DNA of 64,000 nucleotides from an uncultured Draconibacterium sp. (GCF_963675065.1 NZ_OY775906.1:1342001-1406000), one strand, 5' to 3'. Shown: positions 45,318-54,644, counted from the first letter of the stretch. Notes: generated from the sequence alone by a model not told the origin. Numbers and translations: made by a program.

Positions 45318-46745
45318 CTAATAGTTTTCTTTTAGCTGCACAAAAAGTTGCTCAATTTCCTTTATCAATGCACTGTGCGAACCACCAAAATGGTTAAACA
45401 TAAACGAAAACGCCAGCTTGTGTCCTTTATCAGTGGTCAGGTAGCCCGAATAACAACGTACACGTGTCATCGAGCCACTTTTAGCCTGCAAAGTTTTCCC
45501 GGGTAGTTTTTCGGTGTCGAAACGCTTAAAAGTACCTTTACCTGCAACAGGCAACGACTCAACAAAAGCATCGTTTGATGCCATTCTTGTTAAAAAACGA
45601 GTAAAGAATGCCGGAGAAACCGCATTAAAATGCGACAGTCCGCTACCGTCTTCCATAAAAATGTTTTCCATACTTAGCCCTTGCTCTTCCCAATAGGCTT
45701 TTACCAGATCAATGGCATCATATCGGTTTCCCAATCCATTTTTCTCAACAGCAATCTGTTTCAAAAAATGCTCGGCAAACAGGTTTACACTTTCATGGTT
45801 CAGTACTTCCGCAATATCTGCTAATGTTGGCGATTCCTGGGTAAAGATCAACTTTGTTTTATTGCTCACATTTTTCCCGAAGCGTATTTCTCCATCAATA
45901 AAAACACCTTCATCTAAGAGATTTTGCAGGAATGCACCGGCCAAAACTTCGGCAGGATCGGGAACAGATGCTTTAATGGTGAAAGCTTTACGGTTTCGCG
46001 GAATGGTACCACGAATTACTCTGTTTTTGTCAAAAGGGCCACCAAAAACATAGGCGTTATCGCTGTTATTATCCGCTGAAAGCACTTCGTTAACAATTTG
46101 CAAACCATCAATTTTAGGATAGGTTTGAGTCACCTTTGTTAGCTTTCCTGCCTTTTTAGGCGACGAAAATGTGATTCGGTACATATTATCAAAAACCGTA
46201 AAAGCATTTGGGCCGGCACCGTAATAATTTCCAATATCGCCCCACACCCAGCTATCGGGAATTCGTTCCGTATCGTAAATTCCACTTTCAAGAATCAAAT
46301 CCCCCAACACCTTATTTATTCCCGATGCTTTTACCTGTTTGGCCCAGTTTTTCAAAAACTCAAAATAATGATCCTGAAAATACTCTGATCCCAAAGCCGG
46401 ATCGGCTCCTGCAATCAGTACCAAATCGCCATCTAAAACGCCATTTTTATCAATTTTTCCGATATAAGAAATTTGTGTTTTAAAGCGGTAATCAGCCCCT
46501 AAAATTTCCAGCGCTGTTCCCGAAGTGATCATTTTCATGGTTGAAGCCGGAACTAACAATTTATTGGGATCAAGACTAAAAATAGTTTCTCCGGAATTGA
46601 GATCGACCACATTCATTCCAACCGAGGCATTTTTGTAATTTTCCTGCCGAAGCAGTGTTTCAACTGCCGATTCAAAACTGTTTTGAGCCAGAATCTGCCC
46701 ACTTAAAATCAAAAGAAAAAGTAGAGAAAAATTTCGCACCTGCAT
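45318..46745 (-). CDS. dacB: D-alanyl-D-alanine carboxypeptidase/endopeptidase (PBP4)
   Basis: A 475-aa periplasmic serine peptidase of the S13 family with signal peptide (ends GQILAQ). Active-site motifs: SxxK in VPASTMKMI, SxN in NHESVNLFAEH and KSG in LQAKSGSMTRV. It trims or cleaves peptidoglycan cross-links. Length fits PBP4. It lies upstream of the eCIS operon on the same strand but 280 bp away, so co-transcription is not indicated. Confidence 0.93.
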   Translation of the reverse strand: MQVRNFSLLFLLILSGQILAQNSFESAVETLLRQENYKNASVGMNVVDLNSGETIFSLDPNKLLVPASTMKMITSGTALEILGADYRFKTQISYIGKIDKNGVLDGDLVLIAGADPALGSEYFQDHYFEFLKNWAKQVKASGINKVLGDLILESGIYDTERIPDSWVWGDIGNYYGAGPNAFTVFDNMYRITFSSPKKAGKLTKVTQTYPKIDGLQIVNEVLSADNNSDNAYVFGGPFDKNRVIRGTIPRNRKAFTIKASVPDPAEVLAGAFLQNLLDEGVFIDGEIRFGKNVSNKTKLIFTQESPTLADIAEVLNHESVNLFAEHFLKQIAVEKNGLGNRYDAIDLVKAYWEEQGLSMENIFMEDGSGLSHFNAVSPAFFTRFLTRMASNDAFVESLPVAGKGTFKRFDTEKLPGKTLQAKSGSMTRVRCYSGYLTTDKGHKLAFSFMFNHFGGSHSALIKEIEQLFVQLKENY

Positions 46746-46854
46746 TTTTTATTATTTTTGAAAGCCTAAAATTAACAGATTGTTTGGCTTGACTGTACGA
46801 ATTGAAATTAATTTGTATGACAAATTCAATCAATTAATATCAAAAAACAAAAAA

Positions 46855-47238
46855 ATGCTGCGAACAATATTAATAGTCGGCTCCGGAGGTTTTATCGGAA
46901 GTGTTTTACGTTACCTGGTTCAACTATTTGTTGAAAAAGGGATGAGTACCACTTTTCCGTGGGGAACATTTGTTGCCAACATGGCCGGTAGTTTTATTAT
47001 TGGTATCGTGTTCGCGCTGGCGCAAAAAGGCAATTTACTGAATGCCGAGTGGCGCATGTTTTTGGCTGTAGGTTTTTGTGGCGGATTCACCACTTTTTCG
47101 TCGTTTGCTTACAATAATCTCACGATGTTAAAAGAACAAACCTACGGACAATTTATCCTAAACGTGGGCGGTAGTTTGTTTTTTGGACTGCTGGCTGTTT
47201 ACCTCGGAATGATTCTGGTGCGGGCGGTTCTTCATTAA
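46855..47238 (+). CDS. crcB: fluoride efflux channel CrcB
   Basis: A 127-aa membrane protein with four helices of the Fluc/CrcB family: GGFIGSVLRYLVQ, WGTFVANMAGSFIIG and GFCGGFTTFSSFAYN are the conserved fluoride-channel motifs. It forms an antiparallel dimer that exports fluoride. The frame extends 25 codons upstream, but the family start MLRTILIVGSGG is at 46855. No fluoride riboswitch is visible. A DUF190 gene, often linked to crcB, lies 1.1 kb downstream. Confidence 0.93.
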   Translation: MLRTILIVGSGGFIGSVLRYLVQLFVEKGMSTTFPWGTFVANMAGSFIIGIVFALAQKGNLLNAEWRMFLAVGFCGGFTTFSSFAYNNLTMLKEQTYGQFILNVGGSLFFGLLAVYLGMILVRAVLH

Positions 47239-47244
47239 AAAATA

Positions 47245-47276
47245 AGATCCGAATCACTTTTAAGCACACCGGATCT
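47245..47276. terminator. hairpin between convergent crcB and SDR genes
   Basis: AGATCCG (47245-47251) pairs with CGGATCT (47270-47276) over an 18-nt loop. No T tract follows, so it could end transcription of either gene only weakly. Confidence 0.4.
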
Positions 47277-47300
47277 ATTACTACTTATCTTTCTATACTC

Positions 47301-48170
47301 TTATTGTTTTACGCCATCCAAATAAGAAATTTCCATTCCTTCGAGTAATTCTTTTCTTATTGGTTCCACGGCATCATTCAATTTCTGTAATCCAAAATCC
47401 AGTCCGCCAATTGTTCGCAATGGTCGTGTTCCGGGTTCAGCATTAATCAAGTCTTCAAAAATCCGAACAATAATCATCGGATCTGTTGGCGCATTTTCAT
47501 CGGCAAATAAATTCATAACATTCGCTGCAAAACCATCGGCAAAATCGTTTACATGCTGGTAGGCATTGGCTACTTCTTCATTTTCTGCCTGAACAAGATT
47601 TCCAAAAAATTTCGTCTCAAAAGGTCCGGGTTCTACAATGGCAACATCAATTCCAAATGGAGCCAACTCATAGCGCATGGCTTCGCTCAACCCTTCTACT
47701 CCCCATTTACTGGCATTATAAACGCCAAAAGCTGGAAATGCACCGCGGCCGGCGACTGAACTGAGCTGAATAATCAGTCCCGATTTCTGTTTGCGCATGC
47801 CTGGCAAAACCGCCTGAGCTACCCGAATATTTCCTACAATGTTTAAATCAAGTTGATCCAGTACTGCATCTGGAGAAAAGGCTTCCATAGCCCCACCATA
47901 TCCTAACCCGGCGTTGTTTATCAACACATCGATTGTGGGAAGTTGAGCAGCTGCCTTCTTAACACTTTCATCCGAGGTAACATCCATTTCAAGCACCACC
48001 ATTTTGTAGTTGTTGCTTTTGGCAAAATCAGTCAGTTCCGAAGCCGGTTGTGAGTTTTTAGTATTAACATTTCGCATAGAAGCAATAACATGATGCCCTT
48101 TTTCTGCCAGATACCTTGCTGATAAATAACCAAAACCTGAGCTGCAACCAGTAATTAAAATCTTTTTCAT
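47301..48170 (-). CDS. short-chain dehydrogenase/reductase
   Basis: A 289-aa classical SDR. The cofactor motif GCSSGFGYLSA (TGxxxGxG type), the NNAG motif (VLINNAGLGYGG), the catalytic Ser in IIQLSSVAG and YNASK are all present. The substrate cannot be predicted. It sits between crcB and the DUF190 gene on the opposite strand, apparently as an insertion in the fluoride pair. Confidence 0.9.
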   Translation of the reverse strand: MKKILITGCSSGFGYLSARYLAEKGHHVIASMRNVNTKNSQPASELTDFAKSNNYKMVVLEMDVTSDESVKKAAAQLPTIDVLINNAGLGYGGAMEAFSPDAVLDQLDLNIVGNIRVAQAVLPGMRKQKSGLIIQLSSVAGRGAFPAFGVYNASKWGVEGLSEAMRYELAPFGIDVAIVEPGPFETKFFGNLVQAENEEVANAYQHVNDFADGFAANVMNLFADENAPTDPMIIVRIFEDLINAEPGTRPLRTIGGLDFGLQKLNDAVEPIRKELLEGMEISYLDGVKQ

Positions 48171-48383
48171 CTTGTAGTTTTTGGTGAGAAAATAATTTTA
48201 TTAGAACACCTTATGGTATTATTTTAAAACATTCACTTTCAATCAATTGTTCAGCGATTAAAGTATTAATTTGACAGAATAAGCACTTAAAAATTCTGAA
48301 TGCCATAAATCCTTACAATTTGAAACTAATTCGCGCTGTTTTCTGTAAAACCCTGTAGTGAAAAACCTAAAATTAACAACGCG

Positions 48384-48752
48384 ATGAAAACAACAGAAAA
48401 AACTGGGATTCTGAAAATCTACATCGGAGAATCGGATAAAATAAATGGACGATTATTGTTTGAGGAAATTGTGTTTGAAGCACGAAATGCGGGTTTGGCC
48501 GGCGCCACTGTTTATAAGGGCGTAATGTCGTTTGGTGCCAGCCACAGCATACATACCATGAAAATCTTTGCACTATCGAGCGATTTACCCGTTACCATTG
48601 AAATCATTGATAACATCGACAAGATTGACCAGTTTGTTGAAAGGCTAAACCAAATACTGGACAACAGCCAACGGGGTGGACTAGTGACTTTCCAGGAGCT
48701 GGATGTCGTTCGTTACGAAAGAGGACTTAAATACCGCGAAGAATTTCATTAA
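48384..48752 (+). CDS. DUF190 protein
   Basis: A 122-aa cytoplasmic protein of the DUF190 family, a PII-like alpha/beta fold: KIYIGESDKINGRLLFEEIV and AGLAGATVYKGVMSFG are conserved. The family is frequently encoded beside or fused to crcB and is thought to be linked to fluoride tolerance, but its biochemical role is not established. Confidence 0.88.
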   Translation: MKTTEKTGILKIYIGESDKINGRLLFEEIVFEARNAGLAGATVYKGVMSFGASHSIHTMKIFALSSDLPVTIEIIDNIDKIDQFVERLNQILDNSQRGGLVTFQELDVVRYERGLKYREEFH

Positions 48753-49055
48753 TCTACTATGCTCTCCCCCTTCCTCATTTTACTCATTGGCAACAACGTG
48801 TTGTATCAATTAAATCCTCTTTGTTAACCATATAAAACCCAAACCACAATAAGCAATTCAAGACCTTTTAATCCTTTACATTCAACATTTTAACTAAACG
48901 TTAATAAACAAAATATTGTATCCTTTAAACATTTTCCGGAGGCACTGTAGAACAATAATTTAATATTTTCACGCCGCAGTTAAAGACAGACCTAAAAGCT
49001 CGAAATAACGAGCCTTTTTAGCTGTTTCAGCAAAAAACCGAAAATATATATTAAT
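48753..49055. other. intergenic region with a hairpin before the Fe-S scaffold gene
   Basis: About 300 bp without a gene. It is AT-rich and contains one hairpin followed by a T run (48998-49019). No complete promoter match was found. Confidence 0.6.
48994..49019 (+). terminator. hairpin and T run in the leader of the Fe-S scaffold gene
   Basis: GCTCG (48998-49002), loop AAATAA, CGAGC (49009-49013) then CTTTTT; flanking AAAA/TTTT can extend the stem around a bulge. It is 240 bp after DUF190 but only 36 bp before the scaffold gene, so it may be a leader attenuator rather than an end of transcription. Confidence 0.45.
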
Positions 49056-49748
49056 ATGAGTTTTACACACGAAGTTGAAGGTATGATTTGCGTTGCCAAA
49101 GGAGCAAATCATGGCCCGGCTCCAATTCCTCAGGAAGGAAGTTGGACTAAAGCCAAAGAAGTTACAGACATTTCGGGTTTAACCCACGGTGTTGGTTGGT
49201 GTGCGCCACAGCAAGGTGCATGTAAATTAACATTGAATGTAAAAGAAGGAATTATTGAAGAAGCGTTGATTGAAACTATCGGTTGTACCGGTATGACTCA
49301 CTCAGCTGCAATGGCTTCAGAAATTCTTCCTGGAAAAACAATCCTTGAAGCATTGAATACCGACCTTGTTTGTGATGCTATTAACACTGCAATGCGCGAG
49401 TTATTCCTTCAGATCGTTTACGGTCGTTCGCAAACAGCTTTCTCTGAAGGTGGTCTGCCAATTGGTGCCGGTCTTGAAGATCTAGGTAAAGGTTTACGTG
49501 GTGTAACAGGTACACTTTACGGAACTTCGGCAAAAGGTCCTCGTTACCTTGAAGTAGCTGAAGGTTATGTTTCTAAAATCGGTTTAGATGCCGACGACGA
49601 GATTATCGGTTACGAGTTTGTTCAGCTTGGAAGAATGATGGACATGATTAAGTCGGGTAAAGATGCTAACGAAGCATTGAAAGAAGCTACCGGAACTTAC
49701 GGACGTTTCGCCGATGCAGTAAAAACCATTGACCCACGTAAAGAATAG
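49056..49748 (+). CDS. iron-sulfur cluster assembly scaffold protein (NifU/IscU-like)
   Basis: A 230-aa scaffold-type protein. Cysteines suitable for cluster binding are in GWCAPQQGACKL and IGCTGMTHSAAM; the latter resembles the IscU/NifU core. The C-terminal half (KTILEALNTDLVCDAINTAMRELF, GTSAKGPRYLEVAEGY) is typical of the version that is always followed by a GGGtGRT gene, as here (11-bp gap with an AGGAGG ribosome site). The pair probably works in Fe-S cluster metabolism; details are unknown. Confidence 0.85.
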   Translation: MSFTHEVEGMICVAKGANHGPAPIPQEGSWTKAKEVTDISGLTHGVGWCAPQQGACKLTLNVKEGIIEEALIETIGCTGMTHSAAMASEILPGKTILEALNTDLVCDAINTAMRELFLQIVYGRSQTAFSEGGLPIGAGLEDLGKGLRGVTGTLYGTSAKGPRYLEVAEGYVSKIGLDADDEIIGYEFVQLGRMMDMIKSGKDANEALKEATGTYGRFADAVKTIDPRKE

Positions 49749-49759
49749 GAGGAAAAATT

Positions 49760-50751
49760 ATGCCATTATTTGAAAGTTACGATAGAAGGATTAAACAGAT
49801 TGAAGCTGTTTTAAATTCATACGGAATTGCTTCGGTAGAAGAAGCAAAACAAATTTGCGACGACAAAGGTGTTGACGTTTATAACGTTGTTAAAGACACT
49901 CAGCCTATTGCTTTTGAAAACGCAATGTGGGCTTATATTGTAGGTGCTGCAATTGCCATTAAAAAAGGCCAGACTGAAGCTTCTGAAATTGCTGCAACTT
50001 TAGGTGAAGGATTACAGGCTTTCTGTATTCCGGATCGGTTGCTGATGACAGAAAAGTAGGTATCGGTCATGGTAACCTGGCTGCTATGTTGCTGCGCGAA
50101 GAAACAAAATGTTTCGCACTGCTGGCTGGTCACGAATCATTCGCTGCTGCTGAAGGTGCAATTAAAATTGCCAACTTCGCCAACCGCGTTCGTAAAGAGC
50201 CTTTACGTGTAATCCTTAACGGATTAGGAAAAGACGCTGCAAAAATTATCTCACGTATCAACGGTTTTACTTACGTTCAAACTCAGTTTGATTACAAAAC
50301 TGGTGAAGTAACTGAAGTTAGCCGTAAGAAATACTCTGAAGGAACTCGTGGCGATGTAAATTGCTATGGTGCCGACGATGTACGCGAAGGTGTTGCCATT
50401 CTTCATAAAGAAGGTGTTGATGTATCGATTACCGGTAACTCAACTAACCCAACTCGTTTCCAGCACCCGGTTGCAGGAACGTACAAAAAAGAATGTTTAG
50501 AGCAAGGTAAAAAATACTTCTCAGTTGCTTCTGGTGGTGGTACAGGTCGTACGCTACACCCGGACAACATGGCTGCCGGTCCTGCTTCATATGGTATGAC
50601 AGACACGATGGGACGTATGCACTCTGATGCACAGTTCGCCGGTTCTTCTTCAGTTCCAGCTCACGTTGAGATGATGGGATTGATTGGAATGGGTAACAAT
50701 CCGATGGTTGGAGCTTCTGTGGCTGTGGCTGTTGCTGTTTCGCAAGCTTAA
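49760..50751 (+). pseudogene. GGGtGRT protein gene with a one-base frameshift
   Basis: The gene is split between a 99-codon frame (49760-50059) and a +2 frame ending at 50751. Restoring one G at 50032-50033 (CCGGATC to CCGGGATC) joins them into a 330-aa protein with the sense IPGSVADDRKVGIGHGN across the join, followed by the family signature VASGGGTGRTLHPDN. The product is a partner of the preceding Fe-S scaffold. Both halves are well conserved and show no other damage, so this is either a recent mutation or a read error in a GGG run. Function of the family is not known. Confidence 0.88.
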
Positions 50752-50794
50752 TTCAGATTCTATTCGCAACAATTTGTTGTGAAAAAATATAACT

Positions 50795-50844
50795 AAAGGC
50801 ACAAAGTTTAGGAGAAATCCATAGCTTTGTGCCTTTCTTTTTTT
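50795..50844 (+). terminator. intrinsic terminator after the GGGtGRT gene
   Basis: A perfect 12-bp stem, AAAGGCACAAAG (50795-50806) and CTTTGTGCCTTT (50825-50836), followed by C and seven T. It cleanly ends the Fe-S pair. Confidence 0.93.
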
Positions 50845-50857
50845 AGCATATGTGCAT

Positions 50858-51319
50858 ATGGAGATAAATACTACAAAAGAATCTATTATTGACGAGGCTC
50901 TAAAACATTTCGATGAAGGCTATGCCTGCTCGCAGTCGGTATTACTTGCTTTTGCCGATCATTTTAAACTGGATAAAACCATGGCCAAACGTATTTCGGC
51001 CACTTTTGGCGGCGGAATGGGACGTTTGCGCGAAACCTGTGGAGCAGTAACCGGCGGATTTATGGTGATGGGACTGGCATTTGGTAACGAGGACCCCAAA
51101 GACATGGACACCAAACTAAACAGCTACAGAAAAGTTCGCGAATTAAATAAACTGGTAGAGGACATACATGGTACTACAAATTGCCGCCAGCTATTAATCA
51201 AACACGCTACCGAAGCCCAGGTAAAAGACCGCAAACACCACAAAATTATTTGCCGCAAAGTTGTTGGCGATGCCACAGCTCTTGTTTATGATATTCTGAA
51301 AGAAAACAACGAGATTTAG
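50858..51319 (+). CDS. C_GCAxxG_C_C family protein
   Basis: A 153-aa protein of the C_GCAxxG_C_C family (PF09719): YACSQSVLLAF, TFGGGMGRLRETCGAVTGGFMVMG and a C-terminal NCRQLL and IICRKVV supply the spaced cysteines, which may bind a metal or cluster. It is probably redox-related, but no member's role is clear. A GTG lies two codons upstream; the ATG at 50858 is chosen. It follows the strong terminator by 14 bp, so it has its own promoter or reads through. Confidence 0.88.
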   Translation: MEINTTKESIIDEALKHFDEGYACSQSVLLAFADHFKLDKTMAKRISATFGGGMGRLRETCGAVTGGFMVMGLAFGNEDPKDMDTKLNSYRKVRELNKLVEDIHGTTNCRQLLIKHATEAQVKDRKHHKIICRKVVGDATALVYDILKENNEI

Positions 51320-51588
51320 TTAAGAATACTCCTCCTGATTCGTGTATTAAGGTAAACAACAGGTTAAAAGTAAATCCTGTGAAAAACTGATCTCAAACCG
51401 ATCCGCCTCCTCATTCAATTAACACAATATATTGTAAACCAAATTAATGATCTTAAATTCACATAAAAAAGGAGTAAACTATTCGTTAATCTTCGTAATT
51501 TCGTGAAACAATTTAAGCGCCTCAGCGTTTACAAAGCAGTAATTGCACTAGCAATCTGGAAAAGTTAAATAAATAAAAACTACTTACA

Positions 51589-52887
51589 ATGTTAATTAGC
51601 GACGTAAAAGCAAGAGAGATTATCGATTCTCGTGGTAACCCAACTGTTGAAGTTGATGTAACACTCGAAAGTGGTGCTTTTGGCCGTGCAGCTGTTCCGT
51701 CAGGAGCATCAACCGGTGAAAATGAAGCACTTGAATTACGTGATGGCGACAAAGGCCGTTACTTAGGAAAAGGCTGTTTAAAAGCAGTGGCAAACGTTAA
51801 CGACGTTATTGCAAAAGAAATTATTGGTATGGATGCTACCGACCAGGTGGCTATCGATAGCAAATTATTGGAACTCGATGGTACTAAGACAAAATCGAAC
51901 TTAGGTGCAAACGCTATGTTGGGTGTTTCATTAGCTGTTGCAAAAGCAGCTGCCGAGTACTCTGAGCTTCCTTTATACAAATACATCGGTGGAACTAACG
52001 CAAAAACATTGCCTGTTCCGATGATGAACATCATTAACGGTGGTTCGCACTCCGATGCAACCATTGCTTTCCAGGAATTTATGATTCGCCCTATTGGTGC
52101 GCCTACTTTCCGCGAAGGTTTGCGTATGGGTGCTGAAGTTTTCCATGCACTGAAAAAAGTACTGGCCGCTAAAAAACTTTCAACTGCCGTTGGCGACGAA
52201 GGTGGTTTTGCTCCAGCCCTGGGTGGAACTGAAGAAGCTATCGAATCAATCCTTACTGCTATTAAAGACGCCGGTTACAAAGCAGGTCGTGCCGAAGACG
52301 GTGGTGATGTTTCTATCGCTATGGACTGTGCTTCATCAGAGTTCTACAAAGACGGTGTTTACGATTACAGCATTTTCGAGCCAAACGGCGTAAAACGTTC
52401 TTCGGAAGAGCAAGCTGCCTACCTGGCTGAATTGATTGAAAAATATCCTATCGATTCAATTGAAGACGGTATGGACGAAGGCGACTGGGACGGATGGGTA
52501 AAACTGAACGCAGCTATTGGTGACAAATGCCAGTTGGTTGGCGACGACCTTTTCGTTACAAACGTTGAATACCTGAAAAAAGGTATCGAATTGGGAGCTG
52601 CGAACTCAATCCTTATTAAAGTAAACCAAATTGGTACGTTGACTGAAACGTTGGACGCCATTGAAATGGCACACCGTGCAGGTTATACTTCAGTAACTTC
52701 TCACCGCTCGGGTGAAACTGAAGATTCTACAATTGCCGACATTGCGGTGGCTACCAACTCAGGTCAGATTAAAACAGGTTCTATGAGCCGCTCCGACCGT
52801 ATGGCAAAATACAACCAGCTACTTCGTATTGAAGAAGAATTGGGTGCAAGTGCTATCTACGGATACAAAAAAATCTACAAGAAGTAA
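51589..52887 (+). CDS. eno: enolase
   Basis: A 432-aa glycolytic enzyme converting 2-phosphoglycerate to phosphoenolpyruvate. Family motifs are complete: REIIDSRGNPTVEV, VPSGASTGENEALELRD, the metal ligands in SIAMDCASSEF, SIEDGMDE and LVGDDLFVTN, the catalytic KVNQIGTLTET and SHRSGETED. It is transcribed alone, with codon use biased to highly expressed forms, and a strong terminator follows. Confidence 0.98.
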   Translation: MLISDVKAREIIDSRGNPTVEVDVTLESGAFGRAAVPSGASTGENEALELRDGDKGRYLGKGCLKAVANVNDVIAKEIIGMDATDQVAIDSKLLELDGTKTKSNLGANAMLGVSLAVAKAAAEYSELPLYKYIGGTNAKTLPVPMMNIINGGSHSDATIAFQEFMIRPIGAPTFREGLRMGAEVFHALKKVLAAKKLSTAVGDEGGFAPALGGTEEAIESILTAIKDAGYKAGRAEDGGDVSIAMDCASSEFYKDGVYDYSIFEPNGVKRSSEEQAAYLAELIEKYPIDSIEDGMDEGDWDGWVKLNAAIGDKCQLVGDDLFVTNVEYLKKGIELGAANSILIKVNQIGTLTETLDAIEMAHRAGYTSVTSHRSGETEDSTIADIAVATNSGQIKTGSMSRSDRMAKYNQLLRIEEELGASAIYGYKKIYKK

Positions 52888-52910
52888 GAATACTTTGCGC
52901 TAAATATAAG

Positions 52911-52944
52911 AACCGTTCCGTCAACCGACGGAGCGGTTTTTTTT
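52911..52944 (+). terminator. intrinsic terminator after eno
   Basis: A 12-bp stem, AACCGTTCCGTC (52911-52922) and GACGGAGCGGTT (52927-52938), with one G-T wobble and a 4-nt AACC loop, followed by eight T. Confidence 0.93.
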
Positions 52945-53048
52945 ATGCCCAAAAATATTGATCATAAATTTCATAATTATTTGAATACAATTGAACAAAC
53001 CACCCCGCCAACTTGCTTTACTAGTAAGAATAATAAACTTTATAGCGC

Positions 53049-53243
53049 ATGATAAAAAAAGCAAGCATATTCACATTATTACTATTTGTTGCAGCATTGG
53101 CAATGGCGCAGGCTCCCAGTGGAATTCCTACAGGGAAAGCAGAGCCTTTGGAGTTGAACCTGACCAATATTATCGTTTTTATTGTTCTGCCGGTTTTAAT
53201 TATTATCCTGTACATTTATTGGAGGCGTAAAAAGCGGAAATAA
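53049..53243 (+). CDS. 64-aa small membrane protein
   Basis: A 64-aa protein with an N-terminal signal (ends AALAMAQA), a short Pro/Gly-rich linker (PSGIPTGKAEPL), a single membrane helix (TNIIVFIVLPVLIIILYIYW) and a Lys/Arg tail. Small signal-plus-helix proteins like this are widespread in Bacteroidota with no known function. The gene sits alone between two terminators. Confidence 0.7.
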   Translation: MIKKASIFTLLLFVAALAMAQAPSGIPTGKAEPLELNLTNIIVFIVLPVLIIILYIYWRRKKRK

Positions 53244-53277
53244 GCAATTTATCTGCGAAAAACATTTTTACAAGCCA

Positions 53278-53310
53278 TAAAAAAAGGACAGCCCCGAACG
53301 AGAGCTGCCC
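53278..53310 (-). terminator. terminator for the DUF6261-like gene
   Basis: On the minus strand GGGCAGC (53310-53304) and GCTGTCC (53292-53286) form a 7-bp stem with one wobble, followed by a run of T (the A run at 53278-53285). Confidence 0.75.
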
Positions 53311-53331
53311 TCAAACCTTCAACGTAATTCA

Positions 53332-54054
53332 CTAAAGACTGTCCCTATTCGCCTTTATCTTTTTTGTACGTTTTTTTACCTGTTCATTATTATCGTTAAT
53401 AAGTTGAGCAACAGTAGCGGAAAAATTGCCATAGGTAGATGCCTGAAACCGTTCGCCGTAGCGCAGAAACGGCACCAGGTCGTCGTTTATAATAGCCACA
53501 ACGTTTTTCTTTAAGGTGGTTGCACTGGGTTGTGTCGATTCTTCGGCCTCTTCTTCGGCAAATTGGGCGCGTGTGTTTTCAAAATCGTCTTCGGCAGCCT
53601 GTAGGTTGGCAATATTTTCGTCTAGCCCACGAAGCTGATCAATGGCAGCCAGCACATCGGGAGCAGCCAAATCGCCCAACATCGATGAAATGTGCGACGA
53701 TTCTACCACATAACTCTCCTGAGTTACGGCGAAACCATATTTGTCGAACACTTTTTTTACCGTGGCCGCTGCTTCGCGTACTGCCTCACGAGGAGAATAC
53801 AGGTAACCTTGTACCAGGTAACCCACAGCGCGCACGGCTTCGTCGCGCACATCGTCTTTGTCGGCCAGTATGCTTTCGACTTTCGAACGGTCGATAGCTA
53901 CGCCCAATTTATCGTTCGCAGTTACCAGGCGGGTAAAAATTTCGGCAAGCGTAACATCTTCGGTTAATCCCGATTGCTGATACGAAGTGTTAATGGTGCG
54001 TGTTGTTCCGTGAATTTCGGTAGTGCGGCTGTTAACTATAATTTTTTCAATCAT
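53332..54054 (-). CDS. DUF6261-like protein
   Basis: A 240-aa soluble, helix-rich, acidic protein. The long amphipathic helices (TLAEIFTRLVTANDKLGVAI, DEAVRAVGYLVQGYLY, ENIANLQAAEDDFENTRAQF) match DUF6261 proteins of Bacteroidota, whose function is unknown. The gene stands alone, and an array of 41-bp repeats lies just upstream of it. Confidence 0.65.
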   Translation of the reverse strand: MIEKIIVNSRTTEIHGTTRTINTSYQQSGLTEDVTLAEIFTRLVTANDKLGVAIDRSKVESILADKDDVRDEAVRAVGYLVQGYLYSPREAVREAAATVKKVFDKYGFAVTQESYVVESSHISSMLGDLAAPDVLAAIDQLRGLDENIANLQAAEDDFENTRAQFAEEEAEESTQPSATTLKKNVVAIINDDLVPFLRYGERFQASTYGNFSATVAQLINDNNEQVKKRTKKIKANRDSL

Positions 54055-54224
54055 AACGTTTAGGATTTAAACATTCATATTGTTGTTTTGGGCCGGGTGC
54101 TTAAGCTTAATAATGGGTTATTTTAATGAGCTCAGGAGCACGAAGCATTTCAAAGTTACAACATGCCAGGCAAAAAGGAAAGACCTGATACTTATGTTAT
54201 TGAACACAAGTTCCTTTTTTTCAG

Positions 54225-54454
54225 CATAAACATTAGTTTAAACCAAGGCCGTCGATTGTTTGAGCTTTAAACATACATTGATGTCCCAACCATGGAAAAG
54301 TTGCCATTTAAACGTACGTTTATGTCCCAACCATGGACATATTGGCGTTTAAAGGTTAGTTTAAGCCCTAACCATCCCATTTTTTGGGCTTAAAAGTTTG
54401 TTTAAGCCTCCACTAACTAGCAGGCGACATTTAAACTTACGTTTAAATATGTCC
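54225..54454. repeat. 41-bp-period degenerate tandem repeat with palindromic cores
   Basis: Five full units of exactly 41 bp (54225, 54266, 54307, 54348, 54389) and a partial one (54430-54454). Each opens with a palindrome-like core around TTTAAACnTACGTTTAAG; the perfect 14-bp palindrome TAAACGTACGTTTA lies at 54309-54322. ATGTCCCAACCATGG follows in units 2 and 3, and a degenerate form in unit 4. The 590-bp gap (54055-54644) holds no gene. Confidence 0.85.
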
Positions 54455-54644
54455 GGCTAATTTTGTTGTATAAACTTTTGCTGTTTATTGGCTATTCTTT
54501 TTTTTGAAATTATGATTAGAAAATTGTTACAGACATGGCAGTATTCTTAGAAAGCTGACTTCACACATTAGCATGCAGGAAGACTTAAACAAATTGTATA
54601 TTTGAAAAGTTATTTAGAACATATTTTTAATCTAAGCTTATAGA

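Noticed and set aside
46746..46854. possible fluoride riboswitch upstream of crcB
   Set aside because: The conserved GGCGAUGG and pseudoknot sequences were not found in the 109-bp leader.
51496..51503. TAATTTCG as promoter of enolase
   Set aside because: Only a one-mismatch -7 box without a matching -33 element.
54225..54454. CRISPR array
   Set aside because: The repeat has no constant repeat with unique spacers; the 41-bp unit itself is degenerate and no cas genes are present.
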